Assembly (NCBI GenBank): GCA_023151115.1
Contig: JAKLJP010000044.1
Span: 1 to 59,376, forward strand
Direction of reading: 5' to 3'
Source: Anaerolineae bacterium
Lineage (GTDB): Bacteria > Chloroflexota > Anaerolineae > 4572-78 > J111
Length of the DNA: 59,376 nt
Of the stretch, positions 1-10,140 are shown in pieces. The notes under the pieces were generated by a model. That model saw nothing but the letters and a program-made list of their open reading frames with translations. It did no database searches and was not told where the DNA came from. Made by a program: the position numbers and the translations under genes. How positions within the stretch are numbered: the first letter of the stretch is position 1; each line of letters begins with the position of its first letter.

Positions 1-65
1 GTAAACCGATTTCTCGACTTGATTTATCTCCTTTCCCGATTTGACTTTTTCTTTGAACCCTTAAC

Positions 66-2731
66 TTGTCACGAGTACAAACTACTCATAGTCTCAAACA
101 CTTATGGTGCAGTGTGCTCATGCTGGCCCTGTTGACCCTCCTGTGCTCGGCCTTCCCGGTGGCTCAGGCCGCGCCGGGCGATGTGGACGCCACCTTCGCC
201 GGCTTCACCGACGATGGCATCGTCATTGAAACGGACCTGTCTATGTCTGTGACCGACTGGGATAACTCGAATGGCATGGCCCTCCAGCCGGACGGCAAAA
301 TTGTGACGCTGGGCCAAAAGGGGCCAAACCTGGTCATCTTCCGCTACCTGCCCAACGGTCAACGAGATGGAACGTTCGGCAGTGAAGGCAAAGTTGAGAT
401 CCCGGCGGGAGCCGGGATTGTCCTTCACCCGACCGATGTGGCCCTGCAACCCGACGGGAAGATCGTCGTGGCCGGGCGAACCACCGCCACTTCCTTCGAC
501 TCCAACAGCGACTTCCTGCTGCTGCGCTTGACTGCGTCGGGCGAATTAGACCCCTCATTTGGGCCTGTGGGGGGAGGCTTTGCCATCACCGACTTTCGCA
601 GTGACGCAGATAGCGCCCAGGCGGTTTTGATCCAACCCGACGGTAAGATCGTCGTTTGCGGAGGCGTCGAAGTCGACGGTGATGGCGATTTCGGGGTGGC
701 GCGATACCTTCCCAACGGCGCCCCCGACCCCAGCTTTAGCGGTGATGGCAAGACGGCGATTGGCTTCGGCGGCGAGGAGGGCTGTCGCAACATGGCCTTA
801 CAGAACGACGGGAAGCTGGTTCTGGTCGGTTCATTACTTGACTACAACATCCTCGACGACCTCCACTACGATTTTGGGCTCGCCCGCCTGGAGATCAATG
901 GCACGCTGGACGATACCAGTAACGGCGACGGGGGGGTGACGGCGACGGCAAAGTATTCACCGATTTTGGCGACGATGAAAATGCTCAAGCCGTCACCCTC
1001 CAACCCGATGGCAAGATCGTCGTGCTCGGTTACGATGATGATCCCGATACCAGTTACATCGCCCGCTATCTGCCCACCGGCAAGCTCGATGGAACGTTTG
1101 GCTCGGGCGGCAAACGCACCATCCCGGTCGATAGCTTGTTCGATTTGGTGCTCCAGCCGGACGGCAAACTGCTGGCGCTGGGCTATCACGAGGCCCCGGA
1201 CGGCGACCGCAAATTTGCCCTCTATCGGCTGCTTTCCAACGGCGCGCCGGATACGACATTCAATAACGGCGGCGTCGCCTGGCTCGATTTCGGCGGCTAT
1301 GACGTGGGCGCCGACCTGGCCCTGCTGCCCGATGGCCGCATCCTCGCCTTTGGCTGGAGTGGCTACTCCAGGCTGATCCTGGCCCGGCTGTGGCCGGATG
1401 GGACGACATTTGACACCGGCGGTCAGCAAGCGCACGGTCTCTCCTTCCCCCCCAACTATCAACCCGGCTACCGGGAAACGGTCAATGGTATGGCCCTCCA
1501 ACCTAACGGCGACTTTCTCGTCGCTGGCCAGGTGCGCAACCCCGAATTCACCAGGGGCGATGCCTTTGTCACTCGCTTCAAAGCCAACGGCCTGCCCGAT
1601 ACTTCCTTTGGGGCCAATGGCAGCGCCTTCATCTTCGGCCCCGACCCGTTCCGAGCCGCCACCGCCGTCGCCGTCCAACCCGATGGCAAAATTGTCATCG
1701 CCGGCTACACCGCCTATAACAAAGAGCACACGGCTATGGATTTCATGGTGGCCCGCTTCCTGCCCAACGGCGGCATTGACCTCAACTTTGGCGCCGGCGG
1801 CGTGGCCCACGTGGATTTTGCCGGCCGGGCCGACAAAGCCACCACCCTGGCCCTGGCCCCCGACGGCAAGATTGTGGTCGCCGGCCCGATTGAGGGGACG
1901 CGTTTCATTTGGGGTGTAGCGCGTTTGACCGCAAGCGGCCAACTGGACGGCAACTTCAACGGCGGTGGCAAGGCTTATGTAGATTTCCCTGGCCGCAATG
2001 GGGTCACCGCCGTCCTCGTCCAGCCCGATCGCAAGATCATCCTGGGCGGCTACCGCGAGGCCAACCCCGACCAGTTCCCCGGCGACACCGACTTTGCCCT
2101 GGCCCGCTTGACCGAAAGTGGCGCACTCGACCCCAGCTTTGGCCCGACCGCGCAAGGCATTGTCACCACCCAGATAGGAGGGCGCGATCGGATCAATGCC
2201 CTGGCTTTAGCTCCCAATGGCTTTATCTATGCCGGCGGCTACCGCGAAATCGGCGTCTACCGGGATTTTGCCCTGATGCAGTACCAGCCCAATGGCTTAA
2301 AAGCGACCTGCGCGCCCGGTGCGCCCTGTACCAATTGGCCGACCGGCAAGTATCTGTCAGGCTTGGGCGGCGACGACTGGATCAATGCCCTGGCCTGGCG
2401 GGCCGATGGGCAGTTAGTGGCGGCGGGCTGTTTGGAGGGACACTTTGCCGGGGTGCAGCTGCGCACCGACGGCGACCCGATCCCGCCCCAACTTCTGTTC
2501 AATAGCGATTTTGTAGGTTCCCCGGACTGCGCCAAAGGGGTCGCGTTTGTGGGGGCCAATAGAATTGTCATGACCGGCGACCAGGACCCATACCCCTTCA
2601 TCGGCAGCGACAACAACATTGCCCTGGCCCGCTTTGAGACGACGGTGAATACCTCGGGTCCCACGCCCATACCCGCGCCCACTCCCAATCCCACCCGTGG
2701 CCCGGTCTACCTGCCCATCATTATGCGCTAA
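66..2731 (+). CDS. Secreted delta-60 repeat protein, split by a frameshift
   Basis: About 13 repeats of the form LQPDGKIVxxG alternating with LDxxFG-type segments match the delta-60 (TIGR02608-like) beta-propeller repeat; the function is unknown and probably extracellular. An N-terminal hydrophobic segment ending near AQA-AP looks like a Sec signal. The C-terminus is a Pro/Thr-rich linker followed by VYLPIIMR. The repeats run in one frame from 66 to about 935 and in another from about 938 to 2731. The switch falls at a run of seven G (930-936), and adding one base restores a single 888-residue protein. The indel may be a sequencing error or a real lesion. The TTG at 66 is the frame start; ATG at 120 is an alternative but would shorten the signal peptide. 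Confidence 0.8.
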
Positions 2732-2755
2732 CCATTTACCTTGACAAGGAAAACG

Positions 2756-3106
2756 ATGTTAAATCCAAAACAACGAGTCTACATAACGATTGAATGGCAA
2801 GAATATGGTCCGTTAGATTCATCCGGACGACGGTTGTGGTGGCGAGAGCGCCGGATTTGTACCATTGAGAATTACCCTCAGTACTTACCCTGTCATAACC
2901 CGGATTGTGAAGAAGGCGGTTTTGAGATTGGCGAAAAAATCAATGAATTGCTGGCTTCTACCAAGAATGAGGCGCAAAACTCGCTCATTTGCTTTAAAGC
3001 GATGCGCAAGGAAAGGCAAAAACGGTGTTCACATGTCATCACCTATTCCATTGTTTGTGTTCGTCCTTATCAGCACCAGCGGCCTCTATTGGCCAGGGTG
3101 ATATAG
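2756..3106 (+). CDS. Small hypothetical protein
   Basis: A 116-residue protein with no family I recognise. It is rich in aromatic and charged residues, with a CHNPDC cluster near residue 50 and two later Cys that could bind a metal. ATG at 2756 is preferred over the upstream in-frame TTG (2741) because AAGGA at 2746-2750 sits at ribosome-binding distance. It starts just after the delta-60 gene and ends at the edge of a palindromic repeat block, and its last codons may be repeat-derived. Expression is unproven. Confidence 0.5.
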   Translation: MLNPKQRVYITIEWQEYGPLDSSGRRLWWRERRICTIENYPQYLPCHNPDCEEGGFEIGEKINELLASTKNEAQNSLICFKAMRKERQKRCSHVITYSIVCVRPYQHQRPLLARVI

Positions 3107-3107
3107 T

Positions 3108-3302
3108 CTCAGTAGATCCAAATTTCCCGTAGTGGCATCCCTATGCCACCCGCTGACGCATAGGGATGCGCCAGCTACGGTGAAAAATTGGATCTACTGA
3201 GTCTCAGTAGATCCAATTTTGAGGAGCCAGCACGCCCTCGTGCGGCTCCGTTCGGCACGTGGGCGTGCCCGCTTCGCGTCCTCGAAAATTGGATCCACTG
3301 AG
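3108..3302. repeat. Two tandem MITE-like palindromic units
   Basis: Two adjacent units (3108-3201 and 3203-3302) share terminal inverted repeats, CTCAGTAGATCCAA at the left and the complementary end at the right. Their interiors differ. The first contains a nested palindrome built on GCATCCCTATGC/GCATAGGGATGC; the second contains a GGCACGTGGGCGTGCC-like palindrome. No ORF lies inside. The interior core of unit 1 recurs at 37195-37305. This looks like a short non-autonomous mobile or REP-like family. Confidence 0.7.
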
Positions 3303-3359
3303 TCTTATTTCACTAATACCGGTGACAAAATAAATCAACCAAACCTGTAACTGCTCAGC

Positions 3360-3455
3360 CATGTCATTTCGACCGCAGGGAGAAATCCCCGATACTTTAC
3401 TTTTACGTGTTGCGTCCTGGGGATTTCTCGCTCCTTCGTCGCTCGAAATGACATG
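3360..3455. repeat. Interspersed palindromic repeat
   Basis: Outer arms CATGTCATTTCGA (3360-3372) and TCGAAATGACATG (3443-3455) are perfect inverted complements, with further pairing inside (GAGAAATCCCC against GGGGATTTCTC). A related element with GTCATTGCGA arms lies at 6309-6390. It fills the gap before the minus-strand isomerase gene and codes for nothing evident. Confidence 0.7.
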
Positions 3456-3473
3456 GGCCTAGTAACCCAAATC

Positions 3474-4241
3474 TCAGAGATAGGGGGCACAGCGATCCAG
3501 TGTGGTTTTTAAAGCCGCAACCGGGTCGCCTTTGGGAATAAATTCGTGGGCAATGAGGCCGCTGTAGCCCGTTGCCCGGATGGCCTGCAAAATGGCCGGA
3601 TAATATAATTCCTGGGCGTCGTCCAGGTCATTACGGCCCGGATTTCCGGCGGTGTGGTAGTGACTGATTGCAGGATGAGCCTGCTGGATGGTGCGGATGA
3701 TGTCGCCTTCCATCACTTGCATGTGGTAGATGTCGTAGAGCAGTTTGACCCGCGGCGAGCCGACCAACTCGCACACCTGCAAGCCCCAGGCGGTATGGTC
3801 GGCCTGATAATCGGGGTGATCCACCTTGCTGTTTAACAGTTCCAAAACCAGCGTCACCCCGGCCGCTTCGGCAGCCGGGGCGACGCGAGCCAGTCCAGCG
3901 GCGGTAAATTCGATGCCGGCAGCATCGTCGAGGCCGGCCCGGTTGCCGCTGAAGCAGATCAGGTTGGGGATGTTCCATTCCTGAGCCTGCGCAATAGAAG
4001 TCCGTATTTCGCGCTCAATCCGCTCATGCTCGTCGCGGCGGTTGAGGCCGACGGTCAGTGATTGGTGGCCGGCAATGGCCGAGATGCCCAACCCATGCGC
4101 CTTGATTAGCGGCCAATACTCTTGCGGCGGCAGGTCAATGGCGACGTAACCCGCCTCGGCCACCGCGCGGACAAACTGCTCCGGCGTCAGCTTTTCCGGC
4201 ACAAAACACCACCAGGCAACTGCTTGTTGAATTGTAGTCAT
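3474..4241 (-). CDS. hyi: Hydroxypyruvate isomerase-like TIM-barrel protein
   Basis: A 255-residue xylose-isomerase-like (AP endonuclease 2 fold) TIM barrel. It is similar to hydroxypyruvate isomerase, which interconverts hydroxypyruvate and tartronate semialdehyde. Visible signatures are [14 protein letters not shown] (metal-binding Glu), [20 protein letters not shown] and a C-terminal AHEFIP with the second acidic ligand. Length matches the family (about 258). It stands alone, downstream of the response regulator on the same strand. The true substrate could be another keto sugar, since the family is promiscuous in annotation. Confidence 0.8.
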   Translation of the reverse strand: MTTIQQAVAWWCFVPEKLTPEQFVRAVAEAGYVAIDLPPQEYWPLIKAHGLGISAIAGHQSLTVGLNRRDEHERIEREIRTSIAQAQEWNIPNLICFSGNRAGLDDAAGIEFTAAGLARVAPAAEAAGVTLVLELLNSKVDHPDYQADHTAWGLQVCELVGSPRVKLLYDIYHMQVMEGDIIRTIQQAHPAISHYHTAGNPGRNDLDDAQELYYPAILQAIRATGYSGLIAHEFIPKGDPVAALKTTLDRCAPYL

Positions 4242-4280
4242 TGAAACCTCCCAAAGAGTTGAGTTAGACTTGTGTGTAAG

Positions 4281-4919
4281 CTATTCCTGCCCCAATCCAT
4301 AACGGCGAGCAATATTAGCAGCCTGAGTCCGATTTTCGGCTTGCAATTTGGCCAGGATGTTGGAGACGTGGGTTTTCACGGTTCCTTCGGTAATCACCAG
4401 TCTGTCGGCAATCTCACGATTGGAACTGCCCTGGGCCAGCAACACCAGCACTTCCCGCTCCCGCTCGGAAAGAGGGGTCAATGGGTTGGTTTGGGGCTGG
4501 GCCAACTCACGCAAGGCGCGCGAAGCAATTTGAGGTTGGATAAAAACTTCGCCGGCATGGACTCGCCGGATAGTTTCAATCAGAGTATCGGCGGGGGTGT
4601 CTTTGAGTAAGTAACCCAGCGCCCCGGCCCGAATGCCCTGAAAAACATAATCATCACGGTCAAAGGTAGTCAGGATAATCACTTTGGCCTCCGGCCAGGC
4701 CGCGCCAATAGCCGCCGTCGCTTCGACGCCGCTCTGCCCCGGCAGCTGGACGTCCATCAAGATGATGTCGGGCCGGAGTTCCAGAGCCAGCCGTACCCCC
4801 ATTTCGCCGTCGCCGGCCTCGCCGACGACTTTTAGCCCCGGCTCAAGATCGAGGATCGTTTTTAAACCCTGACGCATCAGGGTTTGATCTTCAACCAACA
4901 AGATGCGAATCGTAGCCAT
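4281..4919 (-). CDS. NarL/LuxR-type response regulator
   Basis: A 212-residue two-component response regulator. The receiver domain (about 1-120) has the acidic pair E10/D11, phospho-acceptor D56 (ILMD) and K106. The LuxR/GerE helix-turn-helix is at about 148-205 (LSEREREVLVLLAQG, EGTVKTHVSNIL). It starts two bases after the stop of the histidine kinase, so the two are cotranscribed and almost certainly form a pair. The target may be the upstream ABC permease/AhpD cluster, but no binding site was identified. Confidence 0.93.
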   Translation of the reverse strand: MATIRILLVEDQTLMRQGLKTILDLEPGLKVVGEAGDGEMGVRLALELRPDIILMDVQLPGQSGVEATAAIGAAWPEAKVIILTTFDRDDYVFQGIRAGALGYLLKDTPADTLIETIRRVHAGEVFIQPQIASRALRELAQPQTNPLTPLSEREREVLVLLAQGSSNREIADRLVITEGTVKTHVSNILAKLQAENRTQAANIARRYGLGQE

Positions 4920-4921
4920 AC

Positions 4922-6193
4922 TTACGCCTCAGCCTCACGATGGCCATTGTGACCAATCAGGGGCAGATGAGCCTCAATCAGCGTGCCGGCCTGGCCGTTG
5001 CGCCTCAAGCTGAGCACACCCCCCAACCCCTCAATGCGTTCACGCATCCCTTGCAGACCGTAATGACCGGGCCGGCGGGTGTAGTCGGGGGGCAGGCCCA
5101 GCCCATCATCGGCCACACGCAAGGTGACACCTTCCGGTTTCACCACTAAATCAATTTGGACAGAGCGAGCGGCAGCGTGCTTCTCCACATTCATCAGCGC
5201 CTCCTGAATGACCCGCCAAAACGCCTCGGTGATGGCCGGACTCAACCGGTCAACTTCCTTGTCTACCTGACACTTTATTTCCAGGCCGGTACGTTGGCCG
5301 GTTTCTGTGCATAGCTCGGCCAGCGTTTGAGCTAAAGGACGATGATTCAATGCCGGCGTGCGCAGGCCGGTGAGGGTGTGGCGCAGGGCTTCCATACTGG
5401 TCCGGGTCAGCGTTTTTAGTTCGTTGAGCTGTCTTAAAGCGCCTTCAGGGTTGACCGGATAGAGTCGCTGAACGGCTTCCAACTGCACCGACAAAGTTAC
5501 CAGGGCATGGCCCAAGCTGTCGTGCATATCGCGGGCCAGGCGTTCCCGTTCCCGCAACGCCACCAGTTCAACCTCTTGCTGGTGAGCCAGTTCTAATTCT
5601 TGCCGAGCCGCTTGCAGCTCAGCAATTAAGTGGGCCCGTTCCTGGTTGACTCGGATCAACCTGGAAATAAATGAAAAAGAGATGCTGACAATCAGCCAGG
5701 GAATAAGCCGCTCAATCACCACGCCCACGGGGGAGCCGAAGAACTGTTCCAGACCGCTCTCGAAGTGGGCCACCACCAAAAAAATCAGGCCGGTCGCCGG
5801 AACCGCCACCTTTAAAGGCAGCGAGATATAGAGCTGGAGCACCTGCACCCAAATGATCCACCAGAAGCCGGTTTCCAGATGCCATTCAATTAGCCACAGC
5901 CCCAGGTTAAGCAAAAAGTAACCCGTGAGCCAGGGCTGGGTGAGCGACCGGCGGGTATAATAAGTCACTACAAAGAAGCCAAAGAAGAGAATTACTTGAA
6001 GTGACACCAGACCAATGAGCACAACCTCGCGCCAGCCCCAGGGGGTGGGGGTATTCCATAACACCGCGCCCAGAGTGACAATAAGCGACCCCAGGTAAAT
6101 CACTTTCCATACGTAAACCAACCTGCGTAGCTGCCGGCGGCCGGGCAGAGAGGGATCATTTTCAAAAATAAAAGCCGGTGAAGCGCCATTCAT
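4922..6193 (-). CDS. Membrane sensor histidine kinase (HisKA_3/DesK-type)
   Basis: A 423-residue kinase. The N-terminal half has about five or six hydrophobic segments (residues 25-185) and no large extracytoplasmic loop, so it may sense a membrane-associated signal. A coiled coil (about 190-215) leads to the HisKA_3 motif RDMHDSLGHAL with phospho-acceptor H224. The ATPase domain carries an N-box near VIQEALMNVEKHA and a G-box near DDGLGLP and GLQGMRERI. It is the first gene of a two-gene operon with the NarL-type regulator. Confidence 0.93.
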   Translation of the reverse strand: MNGASPAFIFENDPSLPGRRQLRRLVYVWKVIYLGSLIVTLGAVLWNTPTPWGWREVVLIGLVSLQVILFFGFFVVTYYTRRSLTQPWLTGYFLLNLGLWLIEWHLETGFWWIIWVQVLQLYISLPLKVAVPATGLIFLVVAHFESGLEQFFGSPVGVVIERLIPWLIVSISFSFISRLIRVNQERAHLIAELQAARQELELAHQQEVELVALRERERLARDMHDSLGHALVTLSVQLEAVQRLYPVNPEGALRQLNELKTLTRTSMEALRHTLTGLRTPALNHRPLAQTLAELCTETGQRTGLEIKCQVDKEVDRLSPAITEAFWRVIQEALMNVEKHAAARSVQIDLVVKPEGVTLRVADDGLGLPPDYTRRPGHYGLQGMRERIEGLGGVLSLRRNGQAGTLIEAHLPLIGHNGHREAEA

Positions 6194-6308
6194 ACTTAAA
6201 TTATACGTCCAATGCCGTTAATGGGAAAGACGAAAAAATTTCCTTTGCTGGGTGGGTTTGCCCAGCAAAGGTGGGTTATTATATAAAGCCAGGATAACTG
6301 CTTAGTCT

Positions 6309-6390
6309 GTGTCATTGCGAGGCTGTAAGCCGAAGCCGCGTAGCGTCCCACCCCAAACTGGGGATTGCTTTGCTTCGCTCGCAATGACAC
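6309..6390. repeat. Interspersed palindromic repeat
   Basis: GTGTCATTGCGA (6309-6320) and TCGCAATGACAC (6379-6390) are perfect inverted arms around GC-rich partially paired sequence. It belongs to the same kind of family as 3360-3455. It lies between the AhpD-like gene and the histidine kinase and may act as a processing or termination hairpin. No coding function is apparent. Confidence 0.65.
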
Positions 6391-6405
6391 CTGAGTAGTT
6401 ACAAG

Positions 6406-7500
6406 TCAGGCATAGCTGACCGCTTGCGTTTCAGCCACTTGAAGCCAGTCGCCAGCTCGTCGGGCAGCGGTGAAACTGGCCCACGCGGTAGCCCCAATGA
6501 GCTTATCGTCGCCCGGATATTGGGTCTGAAAAGCCCTGATGATGCCTTCGTCAACCTGATAGGAGGCCAAAGCCGTCAACAAGGCCAGCCGGGCGGCAGG
6601 TTTATAGGTTTCATCCAGCTCGGTGATGGCTTCTTCCAGCCAGCGCCGGCTCAGGCCGGGGTCTACCCCTTGCCAGTTTTGAACCTGCTGCTGGACCAGC
6701 GCCCGGACTACTGTCGGGAGTGACCGTTCGCCGGCCGCCTCTACTGCTGCCGCCAGGCGAGCATAAGCTCCGGCCACAGAGGGGTTTGAGGCAGCCCAGG
6801 CCAAATCAGCCGGTAAGGAGACATCAGGCAGGAAGGATAACGACTCGCCGGGGGAGGAAAGCGGGGCCATCCACTCCTTCAGCAGCGAACCACTCAATTG
6901 GTTGATGGCCCTTTTCAAGCCGGTCAAGCGAGCGGGGATAGGCAGCACCACCCCATCCATAAAAATGTTGGCCATACGATTGAGATAGTGAAAGGCCACC
7001 GCCACACCGATGATTTCCGGGGCATCAGCCGGGTCGAAGGGGGGCATTTGCAAAAGCGGCGAGCCAGGCGTGCGACTGGCCGAGGCCCACTCGATCATCG
7101 CCCGCACCTCAGGGCTTTTGATTTGATCGCTCCGGCCTTGTAAAATAGCCTCGACCGCCTCGTGTTCAGCCAGGGCATGCAGCATGACGGTGTGCGCGTC
7201 CACACAAAAGGGACATTCGTTAACTTTCGAGACAGTCGCGCTTACCGCTTCCTTCAAATTTCGCGGCACATTCCCTACCAGCAGGGTTTCCCGCAGGACC
7301 GCCCACACCCCGTACAACAGCTCCGGTACGGGGGAATGGAGCAGCACCAACGAGACGACCATGCCAAAATCGCGCCGCATCTGGTCAAACGCTTCGGCCA
7401 ATTTCCCGGAGGCAGTGGCTATCTCCACCGGCTGCACATATTTGATCAAGCCGACGCCTCGCGTTTCGAATCTGTTCATCATTATTTGGTTAAAGCTCAT
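6406..7500 (-). CDS. AhpD/carboxymuconolactone decarboxylase-family protein
   Basis: A 364-residue protein with an AhpD-like core (about 45-130) carrying the redox motif CPFCxxxH: C96, C99 and H103. AhpD-type proteins reduce peroxide-related partners through this dithiol. The remaining ~230 residues are helical and not assigned; a weaker second CMD-like half is possible. The start has a good AAGGAG site. Upstream on the same strand are a 39-aa membrane peptide and an FtsX-type permease; downstream is a two-component system. The biological substrate is unknown. Confidence 0.82.
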   Translation of the reverse strand: MSFNQIMMNRFETRGVGLIKYVQPVEIATASGKLAEAFDQMRRDFGMVVSLVLLHSPVPELLYGVWAVLRETLLVGNVPRNLKEAVSATVSKVNECPFCVDAHTVMLHALAEHEAVEAILQGRSDQIKSPEVRAMIEWASASRTPGSPLLQMPPFDPADAPEIIGVAVAFHYLNRMANIFMDGVVLPIPARLTGLKRAINQLSGSLLKEWMAPLSSPGESLSFLPDVSLPADLAWAASNPSVAGAYARLAAAVEAAGERSLPTVVRALVQQQVQNWQGVDPGLSRRWLEEAITELDETYKPAARLALLTALASYQVDEGIIRAFQTQYPGDDKLIGATAWASFTAARRAGDWLQVAETQAVSYA

Positions 7501-7545
7501 TGTTTTCTCCTTAACTTTCTAATATTCTTCCGTTGATTTTTTGCA

Positions 7546-7665
7546 CTAGCCCATGCCATGCGCCCGCAGAAACATCTGGTATAGATTGTGGCCGTACAGA
7601 ACGGTCAGGGCGATAAGAACCAGTGTAACCAGCACCAGAATTGAGACAATGGTTTTCCTGTTCAT
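7546..7665 (-). CDS. 39-residue single-pass membrane peptide
   Basis: A short ORF reading MNRKTIVSILVLVTLVLIAL and then about 19 more residues ending AHGMG. It has a strong AAGGAGG ribosome-binding site 7-9 bases upstream. A basic N-terminus is followed by one hydrophobic helix (about residues 6-24). It lies exactly between the ABC permease stop (7699) and the AhpD-like start (7500), on the same strand. It resembles the small accessory subunits that accompany transporters or cytochrome-type complexes. The function is unknown. Confidence 0.6.
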   Translation of the reverse strand: MNRKTIVSILVLVTLVLIALTVLYGHNLYQMFLRAHGMG

Positions 7666-7698
7666 TTGTTATTTCCTCCTTTCGCTCAGGTAATTTTT

Positions 7699-10125
7699 TT
7701 AATATGCCAGAACTTCACGCACGCTCAGGCGCGTCGCCTTCCAGGCCGGCTGCAGCGTGGCCAGCACTGCGATGAAGGCGACGATGATGAGCCAGAGAAA
7801 GATACTGCCCAGGGAAAAGGTGTAACTTAGAGTTGATTCCATGATCCCGCCGATGGCATCCGTTAGGAGTTTACCCAGCAGCAGCGCGGCCAGCACCCCC
7901 GGCAGCCAACTCAGCAAGCCAACCAGCAGGCTCTCGATGAGGAAAACCTGAAACACGGCCTCATTTGAGGCCCCAATCGCCCGCATAATCCCGATTTCAC
8001 GGGTTCGCTCAATTACACTGATACTCATTGCGCCCATCAAGCCCAGTCCACCCACTACCGCCATCAGCACTGCCATTACCATCAGGGTCAAGGTCATAAT
8101 GTTAAAGTGAAAGGCTTCAGCTTCGTATTGAGCGCGGATTGTTTGGGTGCTGTTGATGCGGATGCCGGCCTGCTCAAATTTTTGCTCCAGGTCTTTGGCT
8201 ACTTTTGTTACAAATTCTATTTCCGGTTGCGCGGTCATCGCCCAGAGCGTTGTCGCCTGGCCCATCCCACCGGCAGCGTGGGCAAAGGCAGAATTATTAA
8301 CATACACCGTCGCCGGGGCCAGAGCTTCTTCAAAAATACCGACAATCTGCCAGCGCGTCTCTCGCTCTTCGAGTGTTTCAATCCCATCGCACTGCTCGCA
8401 CATTTCAAATTTAAGCACCAGTTCAGCGCCTAGCTTCAGGTCTGGCTCATCACGCAGTAGGGCCGTATTGACTACTACCCCTTGCCGTTCCTGCGGTGAT
8501 AACCAGCGCCCTTGCGCGAGAGGAGGTTGAAACATTTCGCTTCCATCAGCTAGGGCGAATAGAAGCACATTATCGCTTTCGCTGCCGTCGGCGCGGAGAC
8601 GGTTGACCGGGGCAATGGTCTTAAAACTCTCTACCTTAACCAGGCCGGCTATGTTCAGGGCTTCGCGCTCGATTTTACCGGCCCGATAGGGACGGCTGAG
8701 GTCAACCCGCAGATCATACTTGCGGTAGGTATAAGCGCTGTCGAGCGTTTCCAACAACGAGGCGCGGGCGCTGGCCACGGTGACAAAAAGCGCCCCGCTC
8801 AGGCTGAGAGTGGTCAGGGTCAGAGCCAGCCGGCCTTTGCGCCGAAAGAGGTTGCGCCAGGATAGCAGAAAAGGCCGGGGCAAGGTTTGGATACGCTCCA
8901 GAAACTGGTCAACCGGGCCAGGGCTGAATGTCGCCTGGCCCAGGCCATAATCGCTCATAGCTTCTCGCACGGTAATTCCAACGCCGGTGCGGATGGCATA
9001 AAGTGTGGCCGCGAAAGGAACGATGAGACCAATGACAACTTGGATGACAATCACCCGCTGAGGAATTTGAAAATCGGTCAGGTTCAGGTTGAGCATCAGG
9101 GCGAAAAAATTTGCCAGCCCATGCGCACCGCCCACTGCCAGCGGCGCCGCGACCAGCAGCGCCAGCAGGCTCAAAATGAAAATCAAGACCAGGTAGAGAC
9201 TCATCACCTGGCCGGTACGAGCGCCGATGGCCTTCATCAGGCCGATTTGCTTGATTTGCTGAGCCATCAGCGCCGAAATCATATTAGCCACCAGAAAACC
9301 GCTGCCCAGCAGCGACAGGCCGCCCAACGTGCCCAGAATAAAGAGCATGGCCGAGACCGGTTTTTGCATGGGATGCTCTCCTGGCGTCGCTACCAAGGTA
9401 GCGTAAACGGCCCGCCCACTTTTTTCTAACTTGTCCGCAATCTGGTCAGCCACCTGCCGGATGTGGTTTTCATCCAGCCTGTTTTCGGCCACCACAAAAC
9501 TCAACTCATTGTAATCACGGGGTTGGCCCAGGCTGTCCAGCGTGTCTAGGGTGATGTAGCCGTAAAGCTTATTCGTCCCCGGCGTTGGCGTCTGGTTGAA
9601 GTCAAAGGCAAAGCCGGCCAGCCGTAATTCCCGCAGGTTGTCGTCGGGCGTGCGTATCAGCAGGGTGTCGCCAATCGCTAACCCGGCCAAGTCAAAGGTC
9701 TGTAACGCTGAACGCTCCAACAAAAGCTGATGTTTAGGCGGAGGCCAGCCCCCACTATCCGGCCGAATTTTGTTGACCCGAATATCATCGAAGTCATCAA
9801 TGGCATATAAGTCGAAGTCGAGCCACTTGTCCGGCCCTACCTGTAAGCGCACGGCCACCTTGCGCCGGCCTTCGGCCTCCTGGATTGCGGGCATACGCCG
9901 GACAGCTTTGACCCACGCCTCGTCAAAAGCGTCAGTTACCAGTGTGGCGCTGGCCGGGTTGACAGCGGCAAAGCCAGCCGAAAAATTTCTATCCAGAATG
10001 GCCTGGGTGTTCATAATGACCCCCACTCCAAAGACGCCAACGGCCAGAGAGAGGATCATCAATATGCTGCGGATTTTGTTGGCCCGCAGATCAGCCCATA
10101 CTTTTTGCCAGCGTGGGTTAAGCAT
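7699..10125 (-). CDS. FtsX/MacB-type ABC transporter permease
   Basis: An 808-residue permease with two FtsX cores. A first transmembrane helix (residues ~18-38) precedes a large MacB-PCD extracytoplasmic domain, three helices near 260-390, a second N-terminal helix plus extracytoplasmic domain (about 430-660), and three C-terminal helices. Conserved cytoplasmic motifs are QIKQIGLMKAIGA and RTREIGIMRAIGA. Such double permeases work with a LolD/MacB-like ATPase on lipoproteins, lipids or peptides. No such ATPase adjoins; the nearest ATPase (10310) is of FecE type. A 10-bp inverted repeat occupies its 5' untranslated region. Confidence 0.88.
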   Translation of the reverse strand: MLNPRWQKVWADLRANKIRSILMILSLAVGVFGVGVIMNTQAILDRNFSAGFAAVNPASATLVTDAFDEAWVKAVRRMPAIQEAEGRRKVAVRLQVGPDKWLDFDLYAIDDFDDIRVNKIRPDSGGWPPPKHQLLLERSALQTFDLAGLAIGDTLLIRTPDDNLRELRLAGFAFDFNQTPTPGTNKLYGYITLDTLDSLGQPRDYNELSFVVAENRLDENHIRQVADQIADKLEKSGRAVYATLVATPGEHPMQKPVSAMLFILGTLGGLSLLGSGFLVANMISALMAQQIKQIGLMKAIGARTGQVMSLYLVLIFILSLLALLVAAPLAVGGAHGLANFFALMLNLNLTDFQIPQRVIVIQVVIGLIVPFAATLYAIRTGVGITVREAMSDYGLGQATFSPGPVDQFLERIQTLPRPFLLSWRNLFRRKGRLALTLTTLSLSGALFVTVASARASLLETLDSAYTYRKYDLRVDLSRPYRAGKIEREALNIAGLVKVESFKTIAPVNRLRADGSESDNVLLFALADGSEMFQPPLAQGRWLSPQERQGVVVNTALLRDEPDLKLGAELVLKFEMCEQCDGIETLEERETRWQIVGIFEEALAPATVYVNNSAFAHAAGGMGQATTLWAMTAQPEIEFVTKVAKDLEQKFEQAGIRINSTQTIRAQYEAEAFHFNIMTLTLMVMAVLMAVVGGLGLMGAMSISVIERTREIGIMRAIGASNEAVFQVFLIESLLVGLLSWLPGVLAALLLGKLLTDAIGGIMESTLSYTFSLGSIFLWLIIVAFIAVLATLQPAWKATRLSVREVLAY

Positions 10126-10140
10126 AAAAAAAATGCCTCC

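Noticed and set aside
866..2155. 429-residue minus-strand frame opposite the delta-60 gene
   Set aside because: It is the antisense of codon-biased repeats; its Gly/Ala-rich pattern mirrors the plus-strand repeats and it has no ribosome site.
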